Shown here piece by piece: positions 1-8,706 of a stretch of DNA of 13,888 nt (position 1 is the stretch's first letter; the number at the start of each line of letters is the position of its first letter). Made by a program: the position numbers and the translations under genes. The notes below the pieces were generated by a model. It did not search any database, was not told the origin of the DNA, and saw nothing but the letters and a program-made list of their open reading frames with translations. The DNA comes from Asterionellopsis glacialis (Eukaryota > Bacillariophyta > Plagiogrammaphyceae > Rhaphoneidales > Asterionellopsidaceae), in assembly GCA_014885115.2 (NCBI GenBank), contig WKLE02003050.1, positions 1 through 13,888 of the forward strand. The letters run 5' to 3'.

Positions 1-194
1 AACACACAAAAGAAAAGAATACTTTTATTTGGTGATGAAAATTATGAGCTTAGTTTAATCCGAAGAAGATCCGGCAGTTTAGTAAGAAGTAAAGATTCAG
101 GAAATTTAGTAAATGGGAATTTCTTGTGAGTCTGTCTGCTTGCCGATGCATCAATCATCCATCCTCAAGAGTGTCCTACAGGGAGTGTACTTCA
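1..194 (-). repeat. Partial Ty3/gypsy-type LTR (copy 1), cut by the window edge
   Basis: The reverse complement of this stretch matches the two LTRs at 8386-8629 and 11350-11591. It starts at TGAAGTACACTCCC (complement of 181-194), runs through TGTAGGACACTCTTGAGGATGG and CACCAAATAAAAG, and is still matching at base 1. About 50 bp of the LTR therefore lies outside the window. The AATAAA in LTR orientation is a plausible retroelement polyadenylation signal. No integrase coding precedes it at 195-900, so it is not the 3' LTR of an element inside this window. It is either a solo LTR or the 5' LTR of an element extending leftward on the minus strand. It shares some bases with copy 2 only and others with copy 3 only, as expected of a copy closer to the ancestor. 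Confidence 0.8.
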
Positions 195-927
195 AGTAGG
201 TTGTTGATTTACAATAAATTACATTTTATTTTTTCGACTCACTCATTTTTTTTCCAAAAAAATTTGTTGCCCCCTATTTTCAATATTTCCTCACTTTCGG
301 TGACCTCTAAAGTCTACAGTTCGATAGAGCCTCCCTCTCGAGATTGTCCGGTGAAAAAGATGTGATGCAATGGCGGGTGTACATGATCTGTTGGCCTATT
401 AAGGTACCTTACCAGGTACCTGGTACGCTATGTCCTACAGAGTTTTTGTTACGATACACAAAGAATTTACAAAATACAAATATTGTATTTATCATTTATT
501 CCGTAATGAAAAATATTATAACATCTGTAGCCATATTATACTGATTTATATATAAAAATCACAGTACAGGGTACGACTGTACCTGCTGGTACATCTCGTG
601 CCTGGTAATCTATACCTGCTATATGAAATGATGTATTATAATAATACCAAGTACCTCATTTCTATGACAGTGTGTAAAAGAGACTCCAAAAAAAGAATCT
701 GTCCGAATCCTTCCAGGTACTCACAGACTTTGTTTTTAGTCGCGATGGCACTTTCTATTTTACTGGTACTAAAAAAAACGAGAACTCTGTCTCAAAAAAG
801 AAACATCCCACCGAAACAAACTGTTCGTTTACATCACACAAAAATTGAAACAGGTTCGGCAATAAATTCATCAAGAGGATTCTCTATAGAGAAGATCGCG
901 TTACAGTTGTTTAAAAGGCAAGAAAAC
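195..927 (+). promoter_or_regulatory. Upstream region of the arrestin-like gene, rich in GTAC
   Basis: There is no convincing coding here. The arrestin frame stays open back to 598 but has poor protein character, and no domain lies before residue 1 as called. The tetramer GTAC occurs 11 times between 379 and 769 (at 379, 404, 416, 423, 564, 571, 579, 589, 651, 717 and 766), where about 1.5 would be expected by chance. Two occurrences sit in GGTACC palindromes (403 and 415). The sequence is otherwise AT-rich with homopolymer runs. A regulatory role is inference only; the repetition could be a decayed microsatellite-like stretch. Confidence 0.35.
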
Positions 928-2669
928 ATGGCGACAATGGGAGTACACTTTGATACACCAAATGGTGTTCTTCAAGCAGGTGCAAAGGTATCTGGCTGTG
1001 TCTTTTTAGATACAAGGAAGGAAATTTCAGCCAGTAGATTGAAAGTTTGCATGTATGGTGAGGAATTCTCAAGTGTTACATACACGACCGAAAGCACAAT
1101 TGACCATGATTATGAAAATGAAAATAGTGGTGCAGGCACTCGCACCATAACTCACACTACAACGCAAAATCGTCAATTTTTAAAAAATGACATTCCTGTT
1201 GACCAGAGAAAAATCACCAACACAAAAAAGAAGATCCCACCAGGAAAGTATCGATTTCCTTTTAACATCCAACTTGCAGACAATCTCCCAAGTTCAATGC
1301 ACTCTATGTGGAGCACACGTAGCTTTTGTTACATCAAATACCATATCCTTGTCCAAGTCAAGGGATCTGGATGGATCTCGGACTATAAGAGTTCGACAGA
1401 TGTTGCAGTATCAGCAAAGCCGCTCCCTCTTGAACCTGTGCCGTTCTTTCGAGAGCCATTTGTGGAGTATATGACCTCTTGGTGCTGCATGCCTGCAGGA
1501 AGTATGACATTTGGAGCTAAAGTTGAAAACACCGTTCTCGGACGAGGAGAAAAACTAAATATTGCCATGGCCTGCGTCAACGACTCCAAATTTGAGGTCA
1601 ATGACTGTACAGCATTCTTGACAGAATGTGTCAGGTGGAAAGCAAATGGACATAAGAATGAGCAATGCCGCACTCTTGGAGGGGTGCACTTTGGTAGATT
1701 CACGGGCCTTCTAAAAAAAACACCAAGTACCCTGGAATCTAAGCGTGGTGCGAACTTACTCGAAGACAATTACCAAGAAATCTTCCAACAACTTGAATCT
1801 GAAGTAAACAAAGGATTCATGACATTACCAACCGGTACCAACGATTCATATTGTGGGCAATTAATCAAGGTTGAACACAAAATTCATCTTCGTGTTGGGA
1901 CAAGTGGGATGTTTTGTGCGACTGATCCTTCTATCACCATTCCAATACAGTGTGGACCTCCAGCAAATGCTATCAACAGCCCTAATGGCACACCTAGTAC
2001 GATGCCTATTGCTTACAGTAATAATACACCAACTCCGCAATGGGTGATTGAAGCAACTCCTAAGTCTGCACCTCCGCCGTACAATCCAAACTATGTAGCA
2101 TCGGGTGGAAGTATTGCGATAGACGCCCATTGCGACGAAACGGCTGACGCTGTAGCTACATTGATTCCAGGTAGTAACAAGCCTCCTAGTCTTGTAAGTC
2201 TAGTTCATGATATGAATGAATACCAAAACGCTGTAGCTGTGGTTAAAAGCAAAGTGAGTGATCCAGCCTGGAAAAATTTCTTTGCTACAATTTCTCCGGA
2301 AGACTTTGCATGTATCATTGAAAAGGTAAGTGTCTGAAGAAGCGTTGATCAAAAGTTTACCATTTTTTTTTATGGATATTGTATCAACTAAACTGTTTCA
2401 CTGCTGTGCAGGTTGAAGTGGACTTTGACCAGACTCTAGTTGGAACCCTCGTGGCACCCCTCATCAAGAACGGACACTTTACTTGTGGTTATCTAGTTGC
2501 TGCCCTGAAGGTTACACACAATCGGAATAAAAATTCCATGGTTCAAACCTTAATTCCATTTTGTGTTGATCTTGAAAGTGGAGAAGCATCAATTAAGGCT
2601 GAGCTCAGTCCTTGGCAGCAAAGAGTGACTGCTGAAGCTTTCAAAAGTGCGAGCGCAAGCAAACAATGA
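928..2669 (+). CDS. Alpha-arrestin (ARRDC-like) protein, two exons
   Basis: Exons 928-2325 and 2412-2669 encode 551 aa. Residues 4-165 form an arrestin N-like beta-sandwich with the family's YRFPFNIQLADNLPSS segment (108-123) and FCYIKYHILVQV. Residues about 185-365 resemble arrestin C (GEKLNIAMACVND, 208-219). PPPY at 382-385 fits the PPxY motif that alpha-arrestins use to recruit HECT (Nedd4/Rsp5-type) ubiquitin ligases, so the inferred role is a cytosolic adaptor for ubiquitination and endocytosis of membrane proteins. The C-terminal part (about 410-541) is a separate helical-looking domain that vaguely recalls DUF4476. The ATG at 928 was chosen for its good context (aaaacATGgcg) and because the arrestin fold begins at once after it. 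In-frame ATGs upstream (for example MALSILL at 745) would add sequence without arrestin character. The gene converges on the carboxylase gene, with 213 bp between stop codons. Confidence 0.8.
2326..2411 (+). other. Intron of the arrestin-like gene (86 bp)
   Basis: Donor AAAAG|GTAAGT and acceptor TGCTGTGCAG|GTTGAAG. The length is not a multiple of three and the intron holds an in-frame TGA just after the donor. Splicing joins codon AAG (Lys466) to GTT (Val467) in phase 0 and keeps the C-terminal domain open for another 85 codons. Without splicing the protein would end three codons past the donor. Confidence 0.85.
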
Positions 2670-2882
2670 AAGCTCTTTTCTTCATTCTTATTATAAGCAC
2701 TCATAACTCAGTGGGATTTTAGTACAGAAATATGCATATAACGTATATGGTACATAGTATTAGCATAGTAACATTTTGAATTACTTTATTTTTGCAATAT
2801 GGAACAGTGCAATCATGTCGCCTCCCTTGAAGGTAAAACTAAACGTATACCGTCGTGTAAATGTGCACAACACGAAGTAGAC
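2670..2882. other. Intergenic gap between convergent genes
   Basis: These 213 bp separate the stop codons of the arrestin-like and carboxylase genes and must hold both 3' ends. On the minus strand an AATAAA (TTTATT at 2785-2790) lies about 93 nt past the carboxylase stop and may serve as its polyadenylation signal. I see no canonical AATAAA for the plus-strand gene. No open frame of interest. Confidence 0.4.
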
Positions 2883-5800
2883 TTAACCACTATTACGCAT
2901 GCCCTGTGCAATTCCACTGATAGAGACTATCAAAGCATCCCTTACTTTGTCTAATTCATCTGACTGCTCGCCCGTGTTCTCGAGTTTACGAAGACGTTTA
3001 AGTAGCTCTGCCTGCATCACGTTCATTGGGTCTACGTATGGATGACGAATTGTGGTTGAAGCTCGCAAAAGAGCTGCATGAGGACCATCAGCAAGACTTT
3101 TCTGTTGAGTCACCTCAAGAATGCTCTGGCGTGTTTCAACGAGCTTCTCTCGCACCTCTTCGCCCAAAGTTTTTTCATCCTTTCCAAGAACAAGTTGGGC
3201 ATCATAATTTTTAGCAATAGAAAAGTCCGTTTTGGATAGAATCATAGCAATCAAGTCGATAGTTTCACGGAACCAAGGCCATTCACTGTACATTTCCTTT
3301 AATTCAGCGATATCTTCCGGGCTCTCAGAGTTTAGACCAGCAGCAACTCCAAGCCAAGCAGATAAGTGAGTTCTGGTTTGAGTCCATGCAAATGTCCATG
3401 GGATAGCTCTGAGACTTTCGATACCACCTTTAGGATTGCGCTTTGCCGGACGGCTACCGATGTTGAGACTTCCAAGCTCGAGTTCGGGTGTAGCCTGACG
3501 AAAGTACGGGACAAATCGGGGTTCCTCGCGAACAAGGAATCGGTAGTCAGCACAAGAATCAATAGATACTCTTGCCATTTGCTTTCTCCATTTTTCAGTC
3601 GGCTCTACATGCTTGGTAAATGCTTCTCCAAGTACAGCAGCTGTGTAGATATCTAAAGTCCTTTCAGCAATCAATGGTGCTCCAAAATTTTGAGTGATCA
3701 TCTCTCCTTGTTCCGTGACACGGAATCGACCATTGATAGTATTGGGTGGATGGGACATAATAGCACGGTAAAGAGCTGGATTTCCACCACGACCGACAGT
3801 TCCTCCCTTGCCTGGGTAACAAAGAAATTTAAAATGTGATATCGTAAGTAAATATTAATTGTCTAGGAGGATGATTGCATCTTTTCCGCGTCGTACTTAC
3901 CATGGAAGAAAGTGAGCTCAATATTGTGTTTTGCGGCGACATCAACCATTCTCTCTTGTGAATTGTATTGAGCCCAGCAAGCTGCAAGTCTTCCAGCATC
4001 CTTGGCACTATCACTATATCCAACCATCACTTCTTGCTTTCCCTTGACTGCACCGGTGTACACAGAGACTTTGAAGAGTGTATCCAATACTTCTGGTGCG
4101 TTGGTTAAGTCATTCAATGTCTCAAACAATGGCACAACTCGCATCATGTTGTTATTGTCAGGTTTCATACCGAATTGCTTTTGCAACAACATAACTGCAA
4201 GAACATCACTAGCTGTCTGTGCTTGACTGATAACATAGGCACCAAGGGCTTCGGGGTTAAGCGTTGCCGCCATTTCAAACACTCTCAAGGTCTTCAACAC
4301 GCCTGCATCAAGACCCATTTTGTCCATATCTCTAGTTCGGAAAAGCGGCCTCTTTCCAGCAAGCTCGGCTTGAAGGAAACTGATTTTTGCCTCTTCATCC
4401 CATAATTTGTAAGAGCTAATTGAGAGGCAAAAAAATCAAGAAAACTTTTGTGAGATTCTTAAAAATTGTCTAGTCGAGTACAAGACATAAACTTGAAATT
4501 ATCATCTAGTAGACTCACCCAATTCCAAGGTACTGAGTAATTGCGTCAACTGCTTCCAAATGTTTAGTAGATTCTTCTCGAATGTCAAGACGTACGAGTG
4601 TGGTACCAAATGCAGCAAGTCTCCTGATAATATCAACAAGTAATCCATCAGCAACTCCCTCGTATCCTGTCTCTACAAGTGAATTGTACATGACCTTCAG
4701 AGGGTCCATCAATTCTGCCTTGTACAAGATTGGTTCGACGTCGTCCAACTCACCATCCCCGGCAGTCTTTGCAAAGGGGAGTTGATCATTATTAGTGATT
4801 TCGGTCAGTTCCTTTTCGCAAGCCTTCACTGTTTTGGCTAGTCGCTGTCGAAGATGTCCGATAACACGACGGTACTTCTCACGCTTGTCAAAGGAGTTTG
4901 AAATGGTATCTGCAAGGGCGTTCATCTCATCGGAAAAACGGTTGGAAATGGCAATCTCATTGTACAAAGTATTCATATCAGCGAGGAAGAGTTTAGCTGC
5001 CCGGAGACGTTGATGAGCGACAACTTCCCTTGTTACTTCAGGGGTTACATTCGGATTACCATCTCGATCTCCTCCGATCCAAGAAGCAAATCGAATGGGG
5101 ACTGTTTCCACTGGTAGACGACGACCAAGGGAAATTTGACACTGAGCATCAAGTTTCCTTAAGTAGGCAGGTACAGCATCCCATAGGACGGTTTCAATAA
5201 TGGCATTGCCACCAGCAGCTTCCTTCTGGGGTGTCGGCTTTTGTCGACGAATTTCGTCAGATCCCCAAATAGATGCAATGATCCGTTTCAACCGGCTCAT
5301 CCCCTCACTTTTTTCGTAAGGATGAAGGTCGGAACGTTCAAGGTATGCCAAGGTTTCGGTAATACGACGAAATTTGCGTAAAAGTGTCTTACGGTTGACC
5401 TCTGTGGGGTGGGCAGTGAGAACAATTTCCACGTTTTGTTTCAACAACTGATCGTAAATTTCCTCCTTGGTGGCGAGGCCCTTTTCCAAAACTGAGTCGA
5501 TAGTACCTCTCATGGAGTCGTCAGTCAAAGGAAGAGGACCAACATCAATATTTTCAGTCATTAAGCTCATTTCATTGGCCTTCATAGATCGAAGTCGATG
5601 ATGAGTCTCGGCTGCATTGATCAAGTTGAGAGCGAGCGTAAATGTACGCATAATTCCCAATGCTTCATCCGCTGTTAACTTAGCCGAGAGCTTGATCATT
5701 TTATCCAATGCTGCAGTATTACCACTATTGGCAGCACGGTCGAGTCCTTGTTGACGTAATTCATGGTAAAGTTTGTGTACTCTTGGGTTTTCTTTCTCAA

Positions 5801-6056
5801 CGATATCTTCGAGGATATCATTTAGCATTTGAATGTCTCGTAAAAGAGGAGCATCGAGTGTCGAATCGACCGATGTTGCCTGTGACAATGGGACAGGACC
5901 TTCAGCAGCTAAAGCACCACCTGCATCAATTTCGATTGCCAAGGCAGTATCACCAGTGGAGACAACTCCGAATGGCTTGGAGGCTTTCGGTCCAGCAGAT
6001 ACCGTGCAAGCTATCGCAGACAGACAAACTGTCCTAGCAAGGAAAGAAAACTTCAT
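2883..6056 (-). CDS. Phosphoenolpyruvate carboxylase, plant-type, three exons
   Basis: Converts phosphoenolpyruvate and bicarbonate to oxaloacetate and phosphate. Exons on the minus strand are 6056-4519, 4415-3901 and 3811-2883, giving 993 aa, typical for the family plus a leader. Visible motifs: TAHPT 214-218 (catalytic His216), GGDRDGNPNVT 328-338, VGYSDSAKDAG 644-654, FHGKGGTVGRGGNP 683-696, SLRAIPWTFAWTQTR, and the C-terminus QGMRNSG. The family loop is usually FHGRGG; here the first Arg is Lys686, while the second (Arg692) is kept. Residues 1-21 look like a signal peptide ending VSA. Residue +1 is Gly, not the Phe of the diatom ASAFAP plastid motif, which suggests the ER, chloroplast ER or periplastid space rather than stroma. 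The N-terminal phosphorylation motif of land-plant enzymes is not seen. The start context is tgaggATGaag. It could feed anaplerosis or a C4-like carbon-concentrating pathway. Confidence 0.95.
3812..3900 (-). other. Intron 2 of the carboxylase gene (89 bp)
   Basis: On the minus strand the donor is TTCCATG|GTAAGT and the acceptor TTACCCAG|GCAAGGG. It splits a glycine codon (G|GC, residue 685) inside the catalytic FHG-KGG loop, directly before the variant Lys686. The Lys codon AAG lies wholly in exon 3, so no single-base shift of the junction would yield Arg there. Confidence 0.9.
4416..4518 (-). other. Intron 1 of the carboxylase gene (103 bp)
   Basis: On the minus strand the donor is GGAATTGG|GTGAGT and the acceptor CTCAATTAG|CTCTTAC. 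It splits a glycine codon (GG|C, residue 513). Splicing restores the continuous family segment YLGIG-SYKLWDEEAK. Read without splicing, the frame stops at once (GGG TGA). Confidence 0.9.
5994..6056 (-). other. Signal-peptide coding segment of the carboxylase
   Basis: Residues 1-21: a Lys at position 2, a hydrophobic core (FSFLARTVCLSAIACTV) and small residues at -3 and -1 (VSA). The following stretch (about 22-65) is low in charge and rich in Ala, Gly, Ser and Thr, like a transit or linker segment. The carboxylase fold begins near residue 68. Cleavage after Ala21 is inferred by eye. Confidence 0.6.
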
Positions 6057-6863
6057 CCTCAGTGATCAAAACTGTTGCGGTGTAGTTGTAACTTTGGGCG
6101 TTCTAATGAATGTAGAACGGTAAAGAATTAGAAAAGCGAAAAAAAGTGATAAACGCCGATCTAAAGTATGTATGAGTGTGTGGCCGAAGATCTTGGGACC
6201 TCCTCAGATCTGTTTTCGTTTTCAAGTGTTCGTCTGTAGCACGAAAGCAAGACGAAAAGGCAAGATACTCAACATTCAAGTTTCAATGAAAATACATGGA
6301 TCCTAGATGAAAAATTGATTGGCTCCCTTTAAATTCTGATTTTGATCTGGCCAACTTCTTGACAACTTTCTAAGATATCTCCCATCAGAACAACTCGGAA
6401 ACCGCTCTCATCCAATAGAAATTTAGCAAAGTACCGGTACTTTGAATTTCCTAGCAATGATACACATACAAATTATTTTTTATTGGTTGAAGTACGTCAG
6501 CTGTTTGGACAAGAAATCAAGGAAATAATTGTGATATGAAAGGGTGGCCAGACGTAGACGAAGATTCAACGCATCAGTTGCCTACGTAGACGGCGTATGT
6601 CCAACTGAATCGTGGATGACAACATGACTGACAAGTGACAAGATTGATGAGTGTCCTCCTCGAAATTCGAAGAGAACCAAACAGTCTTGCTTTTCTCTTT
6701 TCTCACAAAAGTTTTCATTGACAACAAAAACCTCACTTTTCCCAACTTTGATGGTCGTCTAACTTTTTGTGTAACCACTTTTCTTCATAACACACAACAC
6801 ATTAATTTAAGAAAGAGAAAAAAGCATTACGCACAATCCTGCTCTAGCTAGATAATTAATAAT
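6057..6863 (-). promoter_or_regulatory. Upstream non-coding region of the carboxylase gene
   Basis: Some 800 bp lie between the carboxylase start codon and the ClpB remnant. Short open frames here (such as 6566-6778 minus and 6651-6851 plus) overlap on opposite strands and show no protein character. The region should contain the carboxylase promoter. The only distinct element I see is the palindrome at 6427-6444. The boundary between ordinary gene DNA and decayed repeats falls near its right end. Confidence 0.4.
6427..6444. promoter_or_regulatory. 18-bp perfect palindrome CAAAGTACCGGTACTTTG
   Basis: A gapless palindrome, 371 bp upstream of the carboxylase ATG, containing two GTAC tetramers around CCGG. 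It could be a binding site for a dimeric regulator. It shares GTAC with the cluster upstream of the arrestin-like gene. Function unknown. Confidence 0.4.
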
Positions 6864-7307
6864 ATGACAGAATGTACTGTAACAGATGCTACAGCAAAGA
6901 TGATCAAACAGACACTCCATGTTGCTTGTGACAATGGGCGTTCCCTTGCAGAATTGGTACATCTGGCTTTTATATTATTTCAGAATGATGACTCAATTGG
7001 ATAAAGAGTATGTGCAAGAGCCAATGATGAAGTTGATAAGAATACAATTACTCAAGATTTCCAAAGGTTGCTTTTCAAATGCCCAGCACAAACACCTGCA
7101 CCACTTGAGGCAAGTTCTTCATCATTGCTACAATAGATAATTCAATCTGCAACCAAGTTGCAAAAGCCTAATGGTGGTGCACTGTTAGCTTTAGATCATC
7201 TTTTGCTGGCTCTGTATGATGATAAGGAAGTCAAGATGGCACTAGAGGGTACTGGTCTTAAAAAGAAATTTTCCATACAAACTAAAGATGATATGTGGGG
7301 GGACTAG
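6864..7307 (+). pseudogene. ClpB/Hsp100 N-terminal domain remnant
   Basis: One frame reads as the substrate-binding N domain of a ClpB/Hsp100 disaggregase from an ATG at 6864 to a TAG at 7305-7307 (147 codons), broken by TAA at 7002-7004 and TAG at 7134-7136. Both halves of the duplicated Clp N motif are visible: QTLHVACDNGRSLAELVHLA near the start, and ALLALDHLLLALYDDKEV followed by MALEGTGLKKK near the end. Between them lie DDSIG, RVCARANDEVD and QTPAPLEASSSSL. The coiled-coil middle domain and both AAA+ ATPase domains are absent, so this is a fragment. It stops about 20 bp before the 3' end of the minus-strand gene at 7328. It may be a truncated duplicate or a piece captured by a mobile element. 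The call rests on remembered family sequence, not a search. Confidence 0.75.
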
Positions 7308-7327
7308 AGGATTGGCCATATCTGAGG

Positions 7328-8385
7328 TCAGGGAATCCTATCTGCACAGTTGTTATTGATAAGGTCGATATCATCTTCTTCAACATTCATGGGATTGGTG
7401 GTACCAGATGTTGGAGTTGAGGACATCATTGTCTTTTGTTGCTTTTGGAGGGGTGAGGATGCCTGGTATTTAGTTTGTTGTAACTGAAGCTCTTGGGTAA
7501 TTTTTTGGTCTACCAGAGCTTTCAGATTCTGTTGAATCAAGTCTTTGAACAGGGTTCTTTGGTCTTCAAGTACTTTGTTGTGAATTTCTTGGATTGTTTG
7601 AAGCATTTCTTGTAATTTATCATTATTTTTTGTGACATTGGTGAGGTTTTTATTGAGGGCTTGAAATTTTTGGAGACTTTGATGCCATTCCTTCTTGGAT
7701 TCAGATTTGAGATCATCAAATCATCCCTGTACTTTGGATTTAAGTGTCATGACAGATGAAGCACCATCATGATCTTTATGATTGTGGGCATTGTTGGTGG
7801 CTGTTGTATTTGATTTGGGCATGATTTGTGGTGGCATGTTCCATCCATTTGGTGCATTCTTTGCTGATTTTGAGCTTAGTGACAAAACATCATCACCAAA
7901 TCCAAACTTAATTCTTTGACTTCTTTTTGTTTTAAGCAATAATTGCCTGACTTGGTTGATGATATAGTTGGCTGATTTATCTGAGGTGCAAATGATACTC
8001 CCAGAGTTCTTGTTGATTTGATGCTTTGATAATATGTTTCTGCTGCACTGAATTGTAATCTGTAATTTCTATTTTGTCAAGATAATTCTATACTGCTCTG
8101 AAAAATGTCTCCACAAATTCTGGTTTGAATGTTTCTGTCGTTGTTGATCTTAGATTTGTGTAGAACTCTTCAACTTCATTGTTAAGATGCTCTTGGTAGA
8201 TTACTAGATATCCATTTTTGCATCTACTCTCAATGGAATGAAATAGTTGAGTTGCCTGTTGTCTTTTGAGAGATAAAGACCTCTTGGAGTGTAAATGTTG
8301 CTCTTGTTTCCACAGGTTCTGGTGCTGCAAATCCTAAATGGAATTTTCTTCAAGTGAGTAATGAGATTGTTGTGGTTGCAGGCTG
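7328..8385 (-). pseudogene. 3' half of a broken minus-strand gene of unknown function, coiled-coil end
   Basis: This is the downstream part of the gene that begins near 12546. From the junction at 8380 the frame stays open for 58 codons to TAG 8206-8204. Coding character then moves to other frames: about 8337-8238 (AAPEPVETRATFTLQEVF) and about 8240-8000 (YQEHLNNEVEEFYTNL, ETFKPEFVETFFRAV, TAG at 8090-8088). It returns to the original frame from about 7990 to the stop at 7330-7328. That last part has one TGA near 7721 joining VQG to FDDLKSESKKEW. Its final 110 residues are rich in Gln, Lys and Leu with heptad-like spacing (LQEMLQTIQEIHNKVLEDQ), then an acidic tail. I do not recognise the family. 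A nucleic-acid-binding first ORF of a retroelement is one possibility. Confidence 0.55.
8381..8385. repeat. Left target-site duplication, GGCTG
   Basis: The five bases directly before the left LTR. The five bases directly after the right LTR are GGCTA, a match at four of five. Five-bp duplications are usual for Ty3/gypsy integrases, and the LTRs here are about 11 % diverged, so one mismatch is expected. Confidence 0.6.
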
Positions 8386-8629
8386 TGAACTACATTCCCT
8401 GTAGGACACTCTTGAGGATGGCTGGTTGATGTGTGGAAAAGCAGATGGACTCAAATTTACCTTTTACTAAATATTTCCTGGATCTTTTACTTCTTACTGA
8501 ATTGCCAGATCTTCTCCAGATTAAACTAAGCTCATAATTTACATCACCAAATAAAAGTATTCTTTTCTTTTGTGTGTTGTTTGTCTAATTGTTGTGTTGT
8601 GCCACTGTCAACACTAGCAGCATAGGGCA
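8386..8629 (+). repeat. Left (5') LTR, copy 2
   Basis: 244 bp, TG at 8386-8387 and CA at 8628-8629. It contains TGTAGGACACTCTTGAGGATGG and CACCAAATAAAAG with a candidate polyadenylation signal. By hand alignment it differs from the right LTR at about 26 positions (about 89 % identity). Homology to the right LTR stops sharply after GGGCA. Confidence 0.85.
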
Positions 8630-8706
8630 TAGTAACATTACTCCCTCTTTCAGAGGTAATGAACTTACAAAGCATGAAGACTTCCTACTTGTCCAATGAG
8701 TTTTAG

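Noticed and set aside
126..544. Two small plus-strand frames before the arrestin-like gene
   Set aside because: They start in the LTR or in GTAC-rich non-coding DNA, overlap one another and show no domain or codon signal.
598..927. In-frame N-terminal extension of the arrestin-like protein beginning with GTG at 598
   Set aside because: GTG is not a usual nuclear start, the added residues lack arrestin character, and ATG 928 has a good context directly before the fold.
3366..3656. Plus-strand 96-codon frame and other frames over 2883-6056
   Set aside because: All lie opposite or out of frame with the carboxylase exons, whose motifs are unambiguous.
5833..6123. Plus-strand open frame across the carboxylase start
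   Set aside because: It is antisense to a strongly supported coding exon and has no independent protein character; a shadow frame.
6566..6778. Minus-strand 70-codon frame in the carboxylase upstream region
   Set aside because: Lys/Arg/Ser-rich without recognisable pattern and overlapped by a plus-strand frame of similar length; likely chance.
8630..8660. Primer-binding site after the left LTR
   Set aside because: I looked for a tRNA 3'-end complement (for example TGGTATCAGAGC-like) and found none convincing; it may have decayed.
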